64,000 nt of DNA from Polyangiaceae bacterium (lineage in GTDB: Bacteria > Myxococcota_A > Polyangia > Polyangiales > Polyangiaceae), in NCBI GenBank assembly GCA_019637295.1, contig JAHBVX010000019.1, positions 1 to 64,000 on the forward strand. The letters run 5' to 3'. The position numbers and the translations under genes are program-made. The notes under the pieces were generated by a model that made no database searches, was not told the DNA's origin, and saw nothing but the letters and a program-made list of their open reading frames with translations. Positions 23,494 through 31,899 of the stretch are shown here, one piece after another (position 1 is the stretch's first letter; each line of letters opens with the position of its first letter).

Positions 23494-24575
23494 TGGTGGC
23501 AGAGCTATCGGGTGCAACCGTGCTGCGAGCCACGGTCACGATGCCGTTGCGTGGGGCGTGGACGGCGGACGTGACGACCGAGGGCACGCCGATGCTGGCC
23601 GTCGACACGGCGGCCAGCCTACGCCTCGGGGCCGCACGGTTCACCGGCACGATTCGGCGGCTGACCAGCTTCGCCGGTCGCGCGGGCGCGCGTCTGGTCG
23701 GGGGCGCGGGTCGGCTCGCTTCCCAGCTGCCCGCTCGGGCGTACTCGCAGACGCCCCTCGACCTGCCGCTACGCCACGCCCTGGACGCCGCGGGAGAGGT
23801 GTTGGACGCCGGAGTGGACCCGAGTCTCCTGGGGCGCACGCTCTCGCGCTGGACGCGCCTGGGCGCTCCTCTCTCCCACGAGCTCGACGCGCTCGCCTCG
23901 ACGGCGGGACCGAGTGTCAGCTGGCGGGTACTGGACACCGGCGGAGTGTGGATCGGTGAAGAGACCTGGCCCATTCGCGAACTCGCCGCCGAACTGCTGG
24001 ACGATGACCTGAACGTGGGGCGGCTCCGTCTCGCACCGGACGCCGCCACGTTGCGACCGGGAGACATGTGGCGCGGTCGGAGGTGCGCCCGAGTCACGCA
24101 CGTCTGGACGGCCGACGGGCTGCGCACGGAGGCGTGGAGCCCGCTCACCAGAGAGGACCCACCCGCCGACCTCCACGCCCGCTCCTATCTCGCGCGGGTG
24201 GTCACGCAGCACGCCGACGGCACGGTGGATCTCGTCCCCGATTCGCCGCTCGTACCACCCATGGCGGGCGTGCCCCTGCGACTGGGTGTCCCAGGTTTGC
24301 GGGTCGAGCTTCCTAGCGACCAGCGCGTACGGCTCCACTTCGACGCCGGGAACCCGCAGCGTCCCTTCGCGGCGCTCTCGGACGCGGGCGGGACTCTCCG
24401 TCTCGGCACGCTCCTGGTCGTCACCAACACGACTGTGGGTGCGGTGGTAACGGTCCAGTGGTTCGAGGGGGCCGAAGGCGGCTCGACCCTCGCCTTGGCT
24501 GCGATGGCGGCCCTCACTCCCCCGCTGGTCGGCGTGCTCGTCCCGCTGACGGTGGGTACAGCAGCGGTGGTGTAG
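23493..24575 (+). CDS. Baseplate hub-like protein (360 aa)
   Basis: Located between the linker and the gp25-like gene, where the baseplate hub (gpP/late control D-like) normally lies. It is beta-rich with repeated short strands ('VLRATVTMPLRGAWTADVTT', 'ATLRPGDMWRGRRCARVTHV'). It ends in a hydrophobic Val/Ala/Leu region that could be a fused spike-like or membrane-seeking segment. It overlaps the previous stop by one base. Confidence 0.6.
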   Translation: MVAELSGATVLRATVTMPLRGAWTADVTTEGTPMLAVDTAASLRLGAARFTGTIRRLTSFAGRAGARLVGGAGRLASQLPARAYSQTPLDLPLRHALDAAGEVLDAGVDPSLLGRTLSRWTRLGAPLSHELDALASTAGPSVSWRVLDTGGVWIGEETWPIRELAAELLDDDLNVGRLRLAPDAATLRPGDMWRGRRCARVTHVWTADGLRTEAWSPLTREDPPADLHARSYLARVVTQHADGTVDLVPDSPLVPPMAGVPLRLGVPGLRVELPSDQRVRLHFDAGNPQRPFAALSDAGGTLRLGTLLVVTNTTVGAVVTVQWFEGAEGGSTLALAAMAALTPPLVGVLVPLTVGTAAVV

Positions 24576-24577
24576 CC

Positions 24578-24958
24578 ATGGCGCAGGGCATCGAGATCGA
24601 CTGGTTCGATGACCTCAACCCGCACGGGCTCGTGGTGTCCGGGGCGCGCGGCGTCGCGCAAGCCATCTATCACCGACTCGTGACTCCGGCGGACTCGGTG
24701 CCCGGCTTGCCGGGCTACGGGTTTGATGTCCGCAGTCTGCTGAATGAGGACGGCGCCGCAGGGACGCCATTCCAGATCGCAGCGGCCGTCGAAGGCCAAG
24801 CTCTCAGAGACGAACGCGTCGCGGATGTGACTGTCAGTGTGCGCGCGCTGCCGCGCGAACAGCGGATGATACTGGAACTGCGTGGCATGTGCGCTGACGG
24901 ACCCTTCGAGCTCGTGTTGTCCGCGAGTGAGCTGTCCGTAGATCGGCTGCAACCATGA
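24578..24958 (+). CDS. gp25-like baseplate wedge protein (126 aa)
   Basis: Its length and 'SGARGVAQAIYHRLVTPADS', 'LPGYGFDVRSLLNED' and 'QRMILELRGMCADGPFELVL' fit the gp25/gpW lysozyme-like wedge family (Mu gp46 position). These proteins nucleate the sheath on the baseplate. Overlaps baseplate J by ATGA. Confidence 0.8.
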   Translation: MAQGIEIDWFDDLNPHGLVVSGARGVAQAIYHRLVTPADSVPGLPGYGFDVRSLLNEDGAAGTPFQIAAAVEGQALRDERVADVTVSVRALPREQRMILELRGMCADGPFELVLSASELSVDRLQP

Positions 24959-26076
24959 CCACCCTGTCCGACCTGCTGTCAGAGCAGCGCAAGGAACCGG
25001 TGCTCCAGGCCTTGCTGAGTTTGATGGGCGCGCTCGAGCTGCCCGTGACCGCATGGCAGGAGGGCAACCCCTTGCGCCTGGTTGCCGATGCCGTGAGCGA
25101 GATCTACGCGGATAGCAGCGAAGCCGTCAGCGGTATCGTTCGTGGCGGGTTTCTCGGACTCGCCGAGGGCGCGTGGCTGACTCTGCTGGCGCGCCACAAC
25201 TACGAGGTCGAGCGCAAGCCGGCCACCTACGCACGCGTGACGGCCATTCTGACGGCGGCACCGGCATCCGGCCCCCACACGATTGGCCAGGGTGACCTGT
25301 GGGCCAGCACGGCCGACGGTAGGCGCTTCGTCAACGTCACGGGAGGCACGCTTGGCGTCGGCGGCACGATGGCCCTCGAGTGGCAGGCCGAAACGGCTGG
25401 CCCGGGCCACAACGTTGCGGACCACACCGTGACCACGCTCGTTACGCAGCTCGCCGGGGTGGCTGTGGCCAACCCGGGGCCTGACTCCCTGACGGAGGCC
25501 GGGGTGGATGCCGAGAGCGACGCACGCCTGACCGAGCGTTGCCGCCAGCAATGGGGCACGTTGGGCATCCCGACGGGAGCGGGGCTGGTGGCGTGGGCGA
25601 TCGAGGCGAGCCTGGGGGTGACGCGGGCATGGGTCGATGCACAGAACCCGGACGGTCCGGGCACGGTCCGGGTGTACTGTGCGAACGATGATGGCGCCGC
25701 GCTGGCCGGCGCGGTAGCTGCCGTCCAGGCATTCTACGACGCCGGTCGCACCCCCGTCAGTGCAGTCTACACTGCGCTTCCCGCGGTCGAGCGCGTCGTC
25801 CCCGTCGTCGCCGTGGTGTACGCGCATAGCGCGACCGCTCCCACCGTCCTCGCATGCGCGACCGCCGTCGAGACGTACTTCCGGGCCCTCCCGATCGGCG
25901 GGGACGTCATCCCAGCGCTTGCTCCGGCTCGCCTGTTTCGTGACCAGATCGAGCTCGCGCTCCTGGCCTTGCCCGGGGTCATCACCGTCAACCTAGTGGC
26001 GCCGGCGGCGGATGTGGCCCTGCTGGACCACGAAGTAGCCACGCCGACCTTGTCCATCAGCGTGGTGACTGTGTGA
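24955..26076 (+). CDS. Baseplate J-like wedge protein (373 aa)
   Basis: Typical gpJ/Mu gp47 features: N-terminal helix 'RLVADAVSEIYADSSEAVSG', the 'GFLGLAEGAWLTLLARHNY' segment and the repeated beta domain. The family motif 'ESDARLTERCRQQWGTLGIP' leads into 'TRAWVDAQNPDGPGTVRVY'. It is a wedge component linking sheath and fibres. Coupled to both neighbours. Confidence 0.9.
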   Translation: MTTLSDLLSEQRKEPVLQALLSLMGALELPVTAWQEGNPLRLVADAVSEIYADSSEAVSGIVRGGFLGLAEGAWLTLLARHNYEVERKPATYARVTAILTAAPASGPHTIGQGDLWASTADGRRFVNVTGGTLGVGGTMALEWQAETAGPGHNVADHTVTTLVTQLAGVAVANPGPDSLTEAGVDAESDARLTERCRQQWGTLGIPTGAGLVAWAIEASLGVTRAWVDAQNPDGPGTVRVYCANDDGAALAGAVAAVQAFYDAGRTPVSAVYTALPAVERVVPVVAVVYAHSATAPTVLACATAVETYFRALPIGGDVIPALAPARLFRDQIELALLALPGVITVNLVAPAADVALLDHEVATPTLSISVVTV

Positions 26077-26762
26077 CGACTTACCGGGGATACTTCGAGC
26101 GGCTGCTGCCTGGGTGGATGCGTGGCCACTGGGGCTCGCGCTACCTCTACCCGTTCGGGCTCGTCCTCGACGCCATCATGCAAGCGACCTCGGACGCGGT
26201 CCGGGTGCGCTTTCTGACAAACGCCCCCGACGACGCGCTAGGCGAGCTCGGTCTCGACTCGGCGCTCGAGCGCTACCCTGCCGACAGTCCCGCCGGGCAC
26301 CTCACGCGGATGCAGAAGCGGTTCTCTACTTGGCGACGGGCAGGGTCCCGGCAGTCGCTGAGCGACCAGCTGCAGGCCTTCGGCTTCCCTTGGGTGACGC
26401 TGTACTCAGCGCGCGCGCTCGGCGTAGAGATTCCGGACTGGTCGCGCTTCTGGACTGTCGCACAAGACGCCCACGGGTGGGACTGGCCTTCGTGGGACGA
26501 GGTGGACCCCGTGACCGGCAACGTGATCGCGTGGGATGCCTTCGTCTGGGATCAGTTCGTCTCCCCCGGGGGCGTGGTGCTCGACCTGGAGACGTCTCTG
26601 CGACGCCTGGTGCGCAAGTTCAAGTCGGCGCACGAACGCTGCGTTGAGATCCTGGTGTTGCACACCAACACGACCCCTCGGTGGGACCACCCGGGCCCGC
26701 TGAACCTTTGTTGGGATGATTTCGTGTGGGACGCCGGCAAGGTGGCACTCTTCAAAGGATGA
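26073..26762 (+). CDS. Tail protein I-like baseplate/fibre attachment protein (229 aa)
   Basis: Follows baseplate J in the usual order (P2 gpI/Mu gp48 position). It begins 'YRGYFERLLPGWMRGHWGSR' and has a Trp-rich C-terminal part ('TVAQDAHGWDWPSWDEVDP', 'WDHPGPLNLCWDDFVWDAGK'), as such proteins often do. Start overlaps the previous stop. Confidence 0.75.
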   Translation: MTTYRGYFERLLPGWMRGHWGSRYLYPFGLVLDAIMQATSDAVRVRFLTNAPDDALGELGLDSALERYPADSPAGHLTRMQKRFSTWRRAGSRQSLSDQLQAFGFPWVTLYSARALGVEIPDWSRFWTVAQDAHGWDWPSWDEVDPVTGNVIAWDAFVWDQFVSPGGVVLDLETSLRRLVRKFKSAHERCVEILVLHTNTTPRWDHPGPLNLCWDDFVWDAGKVALFKG

Positions 26763-26766
26763 CAGC

Positions 26767-27372
26767 ATGGGCACCGTACTCACTGAGACCGAGAACTTCG
26801 ACTTGGCGGTGGAGGGACCGAGCACACTGAGCCACGCCTCATCTGCGGAGATGAGGGAGAATCTGACCAAGTTGGTCAATCGGGACCGATATCTCATCTC
26901 GCGCGTGGCGGCGGCGGAGGCGGGGGACGTCCTGCGCCCGAGCCTACACGCTCTCGATGTTTCCCGGTTCACGTTTGGCACTGGGACACCACTGGTGTGG
27001 CGGCAGAGTGACGTGACCGACGAAGGCACCCTGCTGCGCAACCTCGAGGCGCCGAAGAAGGGCGTGCTCACCGGCGTGCGAGCCCGCATCCTGCCGATCG
27101 GTGGTCACGCGGGCTTGCCTGGTACCATGCCCAAGCTCGAGCTGTATCGTCAGCCGCTGCTCAGCAGCGCACCTGTCCTGGTCGCCGACGCGACCGATAC
27201 GAGCGCCAACGTCACCGACTACGAGCTTGGACACAACGTTGAGCTCACCGGACTCTCAGAGAGTCTGCAGGTGGGCAATGCTCTGGAGTACTTCGTGGTC
27301 TTCCGCGGAGAAGCCGGCGCAAACTCACTTGTCGGCCTGCTCCTGCTGGATTTGTACGGGATCTGCGGATGA
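26767..27372 (+). CDS. Tail-fibre-region protein (201 aa)
   Basis: Unknown family. ATG 26767 follows four bases after the previous stop. The N-terminal helix ('SSAEMRENLTKLVNRDRYLI') could be an attachment region. The rest is beta-rich ('LVADATDTSANVTDYELG'). It is probably a baseplate-distal structural protein, judged by position. Confidence 0.6.
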   Translation: MGTVLTETENFDLAVEGPSTLSHASSAEMRENLTKLVNRDRYLISRVAAAEAGDVLRPSLHALDVSRFTFGTGTPLVWRQSDVTDEGTLLRNLEAPKKGVLTGVRARILPIGGHAGLPGTMPKLELYRQPLLSSAPVLVADATDTSANVTDYELGHNVELTGLSESLQVGNALEYFVVFRGEAGANSLVGLLLLDLYGICG

Positions 27373-27764
27373 CCTGGCTTGATCCGTTGCTGCGGCGGCA
27401 GTTCGTCGACCTCGCCTTGGTGGCCGGCGTCGCCAACTCAAGCTGGGGCGAGTTTGTCACCGTGGGCGCCGTGGCCGTGGATCCTGCCGGACTGGGCGAT
27501 ATCCGCGCTGTCAGCTTCGAGGCGGTCCTCGAGGTGACTGATGCCGCCGACACGGCGGAGTTGCGACTCTTCGACCTGGTTGCGGAGGAGGCGCTCGTGA
27601 CGCTGTCCGCCAGCAGCCTGAGTCCTGCACACGTCGCCAGTTCCGTGGCGCTCGCGCCCGGGAAGCGGATCTACGAGGCACAGCTGCGCCTGGCATCGGA
27701 TGGGGACGGGAACATCGCCACATGCAAGAGCGCGCGACTCCGCATCGACTTCTCAGTGAGGTAG
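27369..27764 (+). CDS. Tail-fibre-region beta-rich protein (131 aa)
   Basis: It resembles a small beta-sandwich: 'VSFEAVLEVTDAADTAELRL' and 'HVASSVALAPGKRIYEAQLR' alternate polar and hydrophobic residues. This could be a carbohydrate-binding or fibre-tip domain. ATG overlaps the previous stop; the next gene starts one base after its own. No family identified. Confidence 0.6.
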   Translation: MTWLDPLLRRQFVDLALVAGVANSSWGEFVTVGAVAVDPAGLGDIRAVSFEAVLEVTDAADTAELRLFDLVAEEALVTLSASSLSPAHVASSVALAPGKRIYEAQLRLASDGDGNIATCKSARLRIDFSVR

Positions 27765-27765
27765 C

Positions 27766-28692
27766 ATGTCGTTCCAGTTTCTGAAGTTGACGCCCGCCAA
27801 CGGTTCGGTAGCAGTCTATCAGCTCAAGGAGTTCCTGAAGACGCACGGGTGGGAGGTGCTCTCGAGCTCGGACGGGACCACCTACAACGCTGCCGGGGAT
27901 CAGATCACTGCTGCGGGCTCCGGTGCTGGAGGGATGGCGAACAACGCGGCCTGGTTTCGGATTCGCAACGGCAGTGCAGGCGCGCCAGAGCTGACGTGGC
28001 AGCGCTCGACGACGAACCTAAACTGGCGGGTGAAGTTCTCCCAGCTCGCCGGTTTCGTGGGCGGGGCTCCTGGGGCGACGCAGACTCCCTCCGCGACGGA
28101 CGAGGCCATCGTCGTGGGCTCCGGGTCTGACGCGGCGCCCGGGTACGCCGCCCTCCTGTCAACCGACAACACCTACCACTTCTTGGTGGGCGCTGAGGCG
28201 AGCGGACAACGCCGGTTGTGGTGTGTCACCTACGACATCAGTGGGCTGGCGCTCCGCAACACCCTCGTACTGGATCGTGTTGCCCACGCTACGCCCACGG
28301 ACACCGGGCTGTACGTGGTGGGGCACGTACAGGGTCTAACGCCGAGCACCTTCGGCGTCGACACGAGCGGTGGTGCTCTCTGGACCACTCGGCCATCCGC
28401 GACGGCGGGCGCTCCGCTGCGGTGCTCCGCGTGCTTCATCGGCAACAATACCGGCCCGCTGCCTGGCGTTACCAGTGCCAACCCGATCACAGCGCGTGAT
28501 GAGTTGACCCCGGTCGTCTATGCAAGGCGCTCCAATCACGCGAACGGGTTCTACAAAGGCGTGTCGACCATGCTGAAATGGACCGGCGTACCACGAGCCA
28601 ACTGTGACACCCTATCGCTGGACAGCGCCCGCGACCACATCGTCTTCCCTCTCATAGCGCTGCCATGGGACGGGTCAGCGCCGCCGGTGTGA
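27766..28692 (+). CDS. Putative tail fibre/receptor-binding protein (308 aa)
   Basis: The largest protein of the fibre region. Gly/Ser/Thr-rich beta sequence with Trp and Tyr ('NAAWFRIRNGSAGAPELTWQ', 'TYHFLVGAEASGQRRLWCVT') looks like a receptor-binding fold. I cannot name the family. Position before the lysis genes supports host recognition. The stop overlaps the ATG of the next gene. Confidence 0.6.
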   Translation: MSFQFLKLTPANGSVAVYQLKEFLKTHGWEVLSSSDGTTYNAAGDQITAAGSGAGGMANNAAWFRIRNGSAGAPELTWQRSTTNLNWRVKFSQLAGFVGGAPGATQTPSATDEAIVVGSGSDAAPGYAALLSTDNTYHFLVGAEASGQRRLWCVTYDISGLALRNTLVLDRVAHATPTDTGLYVVGHVQGLTPSTFGVDTSGGALWTTRPSATAGAPLRCSACFIGNNTGPLPGVTSANPITARDELTPVVYARRSNHANGFYKGVSTMLKWTGVPRANCDTLSLDSARDHIVFPLIALPWDGSAPPV

Positions 28693-28946
28693 TGGTGGCA
28701 GACTACGACGCGCAGGTCTCGGCCCCGGCCTCCGGACTGGTGGCTGGCGAGGGCACCCCCGACGCAGTGGAGGCACGGACGATGCTGCGGGCGTCCGCCG
28801 TGACGCACTTCAAGATGCGCGCGCAGGCGCGAAACGGCGGCTACGTCACATGGGTGGTGACAGGCGCACCCGACTTCGGCGCCGACGCCGCTCCGGACAC
28901 CGTGGTCATGAATTCAACAGTCGTGGCGTCCAGCTGGGACGCATAG
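28692..28946 (+). CDS. Small fibre-associated protein (84 aa)
   Basis: ATG 28692 overlaps the preceding TGA by one base, and GTG 28689 is an alternative. It is beta-rich with a Thr/Val C-terminus ('DTVVMNSTVVASSWDA'). It may be a continuation domain or chaperone of the fibre. No recognised family. Confidence 0.55.
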   Translation: MVADYDAQVSAPASGLVAGEGTPDAVEARTMLRASAVTHFKMRAQARNGGYVTWVVTGAPDFGADAAPDTVVMNSTVVASSWDA

Positions 28947-28957
28947 GAGCATCTGCG

Positions 28958-29317
28958 ATGACACCCGAACTCACCGAAGCCGCAATCACCCTGTCTGCCG
29001 CCGTGACGACCGCGTTGCTCGCCTGGCTGACCCGCATCATCACGACGAGGCTCGGTGTGGGGACTGCGCGCGATGCCGCGCTCGAGCTGCACCTCGCGGC
29101 CGAGACGGTCGTGCGACACGTCGAACAGACGGCACGGGCGGAAGCGACGGACGGCAAGCTCGACCAGAAGGAGCGAGAGGAATTGAAGCGCATCGCTACC
29201 CGCATGTTGCGCGAGCAACTCTCGAACGCCGCACGCAACATCGTGACCCAGCACGGTGAGGCAGCGCTGGGCAGAGCTATCGAGGCAGCAGTCAACCGGC
29301 TGAAGGAGAGGACGTGA
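28958..29317 (+). CDS. LLH-type holin-like membrane protein (119 aa)
   Basis: One N-terminal membrane segment (about residues 8-28, 'ITLSAAVTTALLAWLTRIIT') is followed by a charged helical domain with 'LAAETVVRHVEQTARA' and a C-terminal 'AIEAAVNRLKER'. This matches the layout of LLH-family phage holins, which permeabilise the membrane for lysis. TAGGAG lies upstream. It is the first gene of the lysis cassette. Confidence 0.7.
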   Translation: MTPELTEAAITLSAAVTTALLAWLTRIITTRLGVGTARDAALELHLAAETVVRHVEQTARAEATDGKLDQKEREELKRIATRMLREQLSNAARNIVTQHGEAALGRAIEAAVNRLKERT

Positions 29318-29318
29318 C

Positions 29319-29477
29319 GTGGACATCCCCCGTGACCCTGCGCTAACCGACGCGCTGGTCGAACGGCTGTTCGCGCAGGTCAGCGCCGACACCGTCCACC
29401 TCTCCCACGAGGAGCGCTTCCGTGTGTACCTCCAGCTCGCGGCGAAGCTCGACGAGGCTACCCGGGGAAGGCCATGA
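29319..29477 (+). CDS. Very small lysis-region protein (52 aa)
   Basis: A GTG at 29319, one base after the holin stop, opens a 52-codon frame ('DPALTDALVERLFAQVSADT' and 'SHEERFRVYLQLAAKLDEAT') whose TGA overlaps the next ATG as ATGA. It is helical, acidic and has strong G/C at third positions. It fits the coupling pattern of this operon, so I believe it is real. Function unknown. Confidence 0.6.
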   Translation: MDIPRDPALTDALVERLFAQVSADTVHLSHEERFRVYLQLAAKLDEATRGRP

Positions 29478-29659
29478 GCATGCCGGCCGAACCATGGGTG
29501 AAGCGGCCGCTGCTCCTGGCTTGCTCGTCCGAACCGCCCGGCGGCGCGGTCGCGGTCGCGGCCCCGGCCCCGGCGAACCTCATGACCTCGGACCTCATCG
29601 CCACCGCGGTCGTCCTCCTCGTGGTCGTCGCGCTCATCATCGGAGGACGTGACGCATGA
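29474..29659 (+). CDS. Small membrane protein of the lysis cassette (61 aa)
   Basis: A C-terminal transmembrane segment ('DLIATAVVLLVVVALIIGG') ends near the C-terminus. The N-terminal half contains LLLAC, a lipobox-like stretch, but it lacks a normal signal-peptide h-region length. It could be an anti-holin, second holin or spanin component. Coupled by ATGA to both neighbours. Confidence 0.6.
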   Translation: MSMPAEPWVKRPLLLACSSEPPGGAVAVAAPAPANLMTSDLIATAVVLLVVVALIIGGRDA

Positions 29660-30522
29660 CCCACGACCATCGTATCGCGCTGGTGCCCGCGCTGCTGGAC
29701 TACGCTTGCGGCGGCGGCAAGGGGCGCCCCCACCTCGGCGATCCCGTCTACGACGCCGTGGTCGAGGGTCGGCAGCGACAGACCGAGCAGCTCAGAGCGG
29801 CCTGGGCGAAGCGCGACCCGGCGACTCGAGGGGCCAAGCCGTTCTACTCCTCCTGCGGCGACCTGGCGCACTGGCTGCTCTATCGGCTCGGCGTCCGCGA
29901 GCCGTGGCTCAATCGCGCCGAACACCGCGGCTGGCGCCCCGCCATGAACGTCACGCTGCTGGTCTGCCGTCCGCAGTTTGGCACCAACACGCTCGCGGAG
30001 GTCGCGACCGCGAACGACCGGTACGCACCGGGCGACATCCTCGTCGTCAACACGGCGACGCCGGCGACCACGCACGTCGTGGTGGTGCGTGAGCATCCCG
30101 AGCCCGAGACCATCGTGGTAGGTGAGTACGGGCAGCCGGGTGGACACGTCGCCGCCAAGACGGTGACGCTCCCGGGCAAAGCGCGGGCGATCCTCGGCAA
30201 GCGGCAGATTGACTCAGTGCTGCGGTTGCGCCGCGTGCTGGAAGCCATACCGCTGGCGGCCCCGGAGTCCGCCGAGGACTTCCGCGTGCGGCTGGCGGGC
30301 CCGGTGTTGCCAGCGTCCGGCTCGGCAGGCCTACCCACCCTGCGGCTGGGCGCCTCCGGCGCGGCCGTCCGTCGCCTGCAGCAGGTTCTCGGCATCACGG
30401 TCGATGGCGCCTTCGGGCCCAGGACCCAGGCGGCCCTGGTGGCCGCTCAGCAGCGCCTGAGTGTCGAAGCGGACGGTGTGTGCGGGCCGCGCACGTGGGC
30501 GGCCCTTGGAGTGACGGCATGA
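29656..30522 (+). CDS. Endolysin: CHAP/NlpC-like domain plus peptidoglycan-binding domain (288 aa)
   Basis: The N-terminal domain has a candidate catalytic Cys in 'FYSSCGDLAHWLLYRLG' and His in 'TTHVVVVREHP', consistent with a CHAP/NlpC-P60-like amidase or peptidase. Residues about 225-288 are a PG_binding_1 domain ('LRLGASGAAVRRLQQVLG', 'VDGAFGPRTQAALVAAQQR'). It degrades the cell wall at the end of the lytic cycle. No signal peptide is seen, so export would rely on the holin. Confidence 0.78.
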   Translation: MTHDHRIALVPALLDYACGGGKGRPHLGDPVYDAVVEGRQRQTEQLRAAWAKRDPATRGAKPFYSSCGDLAHWLLYRLGVREPWLNRAEHRGWRPAMNVTLLVCRPQFGTNTLAEVATANDRYAPGDILVVNTATPATTHVVVVREHPEPETIVVGEYGQPGGHVAAKTVTLPGKARAILGKRQIDSVLRLRRVLEAIPLAAPESAEDFRVRLAGPVLPASGSAGLPTLRLGASGAAVRRLQQVLGITVDGAFGPRTQAALVAAQQRLSVEADGVCGPRTWAALGVTA

Positions 30523-30860
30523 CCCAAGAGCACGACACCGAACCCCCGCCCACCGACCCGTTTGGAAGCGCTGCGGACGTCCTGCGCGCGGAGACGTCGG
30601 AAAAGAGGACCGCTCTGATCTTCAGCACCATCGTCCGCGAGGAGATGAAAGAGCAGATCGATCCCGTGCGCGCGACCCTCGAAACGCTGACCACGCGCCA
30701 AGTCGAGCAACTAGCTGAGATCCGGGGGCTCGCCAAGCGTGTGACGGCACTGGAGGTCACGCGCCTCATCGTCCCCGTGACCGCGAGTCTCAGCGCCCTC
30801 ATCGTCGCGCTAGCGTCCCTGGGCGCGGTCGTTTACCTCGGGATGACGGTGGGGCGGTGA
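30519..30860 (+). CDS. Coiled-coil protein with C-terminal membrane anchor (113 aa)
   Basis: A disordered start is followed by a coiled coil (about 30-80, 'REEMKEQIDPVRATLETLTT') and one transmembrane helix near the C-terminus ('LSALIVALASLGAVVYLGMT'). This is a lysis accessory or holin-like layout. ATG 30519 overlaps the endolysin stop. Confidence 0.65.
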   Translation: MTQEHDTEPPPTDPFGSAADVLRAETSEKRTALIFSTIVREEMKEQIDPVRATLETLTTRQVEQLAEIRGLAKRVTALEVTRLIVPVTASLSALIVALASLGAVVYLGMTVGR

Positions 30861-30863
30861 CAC

Positions 30864-31208
30864 ATGGACGACGTCGCGACATGGACAGCGCCCGCGACGG
30901 TGATGGCCGTGATGGGACTACTCGGCGCGGGAGTGCGCTACTGGATGGCGTGGGCGGAGCGCCAGGCGGACCGCAGGCGCGCCCACGAGGCCCAGCTGGC
31001 CCAGGAGCGCGAGGAGTGGGAGACGGCGCTCACGGCCCGCCTGGAGGCTATGCAGGGGACGTTCCTCGCGGCGCTCGAGGAGCGGGACTCGAAGCTGGAC
31101 CGGCACCGCAGCGAGCATCTGGAGGATACGAGGAAGTACGCGGCGACACTGGCGGAAGTGACGCGCGCGCTGAGGGACCGAGCGAGCCACAGGCCACCGG
31201 CCGAATAG
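30864..31208 (+). CDS. Inner-membrane spanin-like protein (114 aa)
   Basis: An N-terminal membrane helix ('VMAVMGLLGAGVRYWMAW') is followed by a long charged coiled coil ('QAQLAQEREEW'-like heptads to about residue 105), the form of an i-spanin (Rz-like). The frame closes at TAG 31206-31208. The -1 frame stays open to 31333 and its last 40 codons look coding, so a frameshift or a second product is possible. No lipoprotein partner is embedded here. Confidence 0.62.
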   Translation: MDDVATWTAPATVMAVMGLLGAGVRYWMAWAERQADRRRAHEAQLAQEREEWETALTARLEAMQGTFLAALEERDSKLDRHRSEHLEDTRKYAATLAEVTRALRDRASHRPPAE

Positions 31209-31420
31209 ACGACTGGGACGAGGACGAGGTCACCGAGGTTACGAGGGCGCGCCTCGTCCTCGACGACCAAATGGCCGAGCTCGAGGAACTCTGCCGGCAG
31301 TATGCGGAGGAGGAGCCGCCGGCGGTGGACTAGATTCGCTACCGGCACCGACGCTTGTGTGGCCCCTTGTCCCAGAGCTTCTCGCTTCCCGCCAGCTACG
31401 CCCCCGCACGCCCAGAGGCC

Positions 31421-31452
31421 AAACGCCCCCCCTCTCGGTCGGCGGGGCGTTT
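31421..31452. terminator. Bidirectional hairpin terminator after the lysis operon
   Basis: AAACGCCCC (31421-31429) pairs perfectly with GGGGCGTTT (31444-31452) around a 14-nt loop. A-rich and T-rich ends on each side let it act in both directions. It separates the rightward late operon from the small leftward frame at 31458-31601. Confidence 0.65.
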
Positions 31453-31457
31453 CTCCG

Positions 31458-31601
31458 TTACGCCACCCCCACCGTCACCCACCCCAGCCAGCGCCCCTGG
31501 TCGTCCAGCCAGCAGGCCCGCAGCTCGCCCCAGGGGTTTCGCTCCACGTGGAGCTCAAGCTCCAAGACGCCAGCCTCAAGGCCCAGGTCGTGCCACTGCA
31601 T
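31458..31601 (-). CDS. Small Trp-rich protein on the opposite strand (47 aa)
   Basis: The frame reads 'MQWHDLGLEAGVLELELHVE' and then 'NPWGELRACWLDDQGRWLGW', with amphipathic beta-like patterning and high third-position GC. Plus-strand readings of the same DNA are Pro/Arg low-complexity. It ends just before the hairpin at 31421-31452, which would terminate it. It could be a lysogeny-expressed accessory gene near the attachment site. Unknown family. Confidence 0.45.
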   Translation of the reverse strand: MQWHDLGLEAGVLELELHVERNPWGELRACWLDDQGRWLGWVTVGVA

Positions 31602-31666
31602 TGCCCGACATCGGCCACGCGTGGTGTCAGTTGCGACTTTGGAGGCCTTCCCGTAGACGTTTCACC

Positions 31667-31870
31667 ATGTCCAAGCGCCAGCGCCTGGTGGTCGGCCTTC
31701 TCCTCGTTGCTGGTACCTGCTCGGCCGAGAAGAGCTTCGCGCGCCTCTACTCGCTTCACGTGGAGCCAGGTGACGTACAGCGTCACGCGGAGCGCGCGTG
31801 CCGCGGGAACCACGTCTTGGCGTGGGAGCTACAGTACAACGAGCCGTTGCTGCTTGAGATCCGCAAGTGA
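31667..31870 (+). CDS. Small secreted protein near the right attachment site (67 aa)
   Basis: The N-terminus is a signal peptide ('SKRQRLVVGLLLVAGTCSAE'), with cleavage likely after CSA. Cys17 lies in a poor lipobox. The mature part has one further Cys and no known motif. It is outside the lysis operon and could be a phage accessory gene expressed in the lysogen or a late lysis component. Confidence 0.55.
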   Translation: MSKRQRLVVGLLLVAGTCSAEKSFARLYSLHVEPGDVQRHAERACRGNHVLAWELQYNEPLLLEIRK

Positions 31871-31899
31871 GACGTGCCACCCCCCCCCGTGACGGTCAC

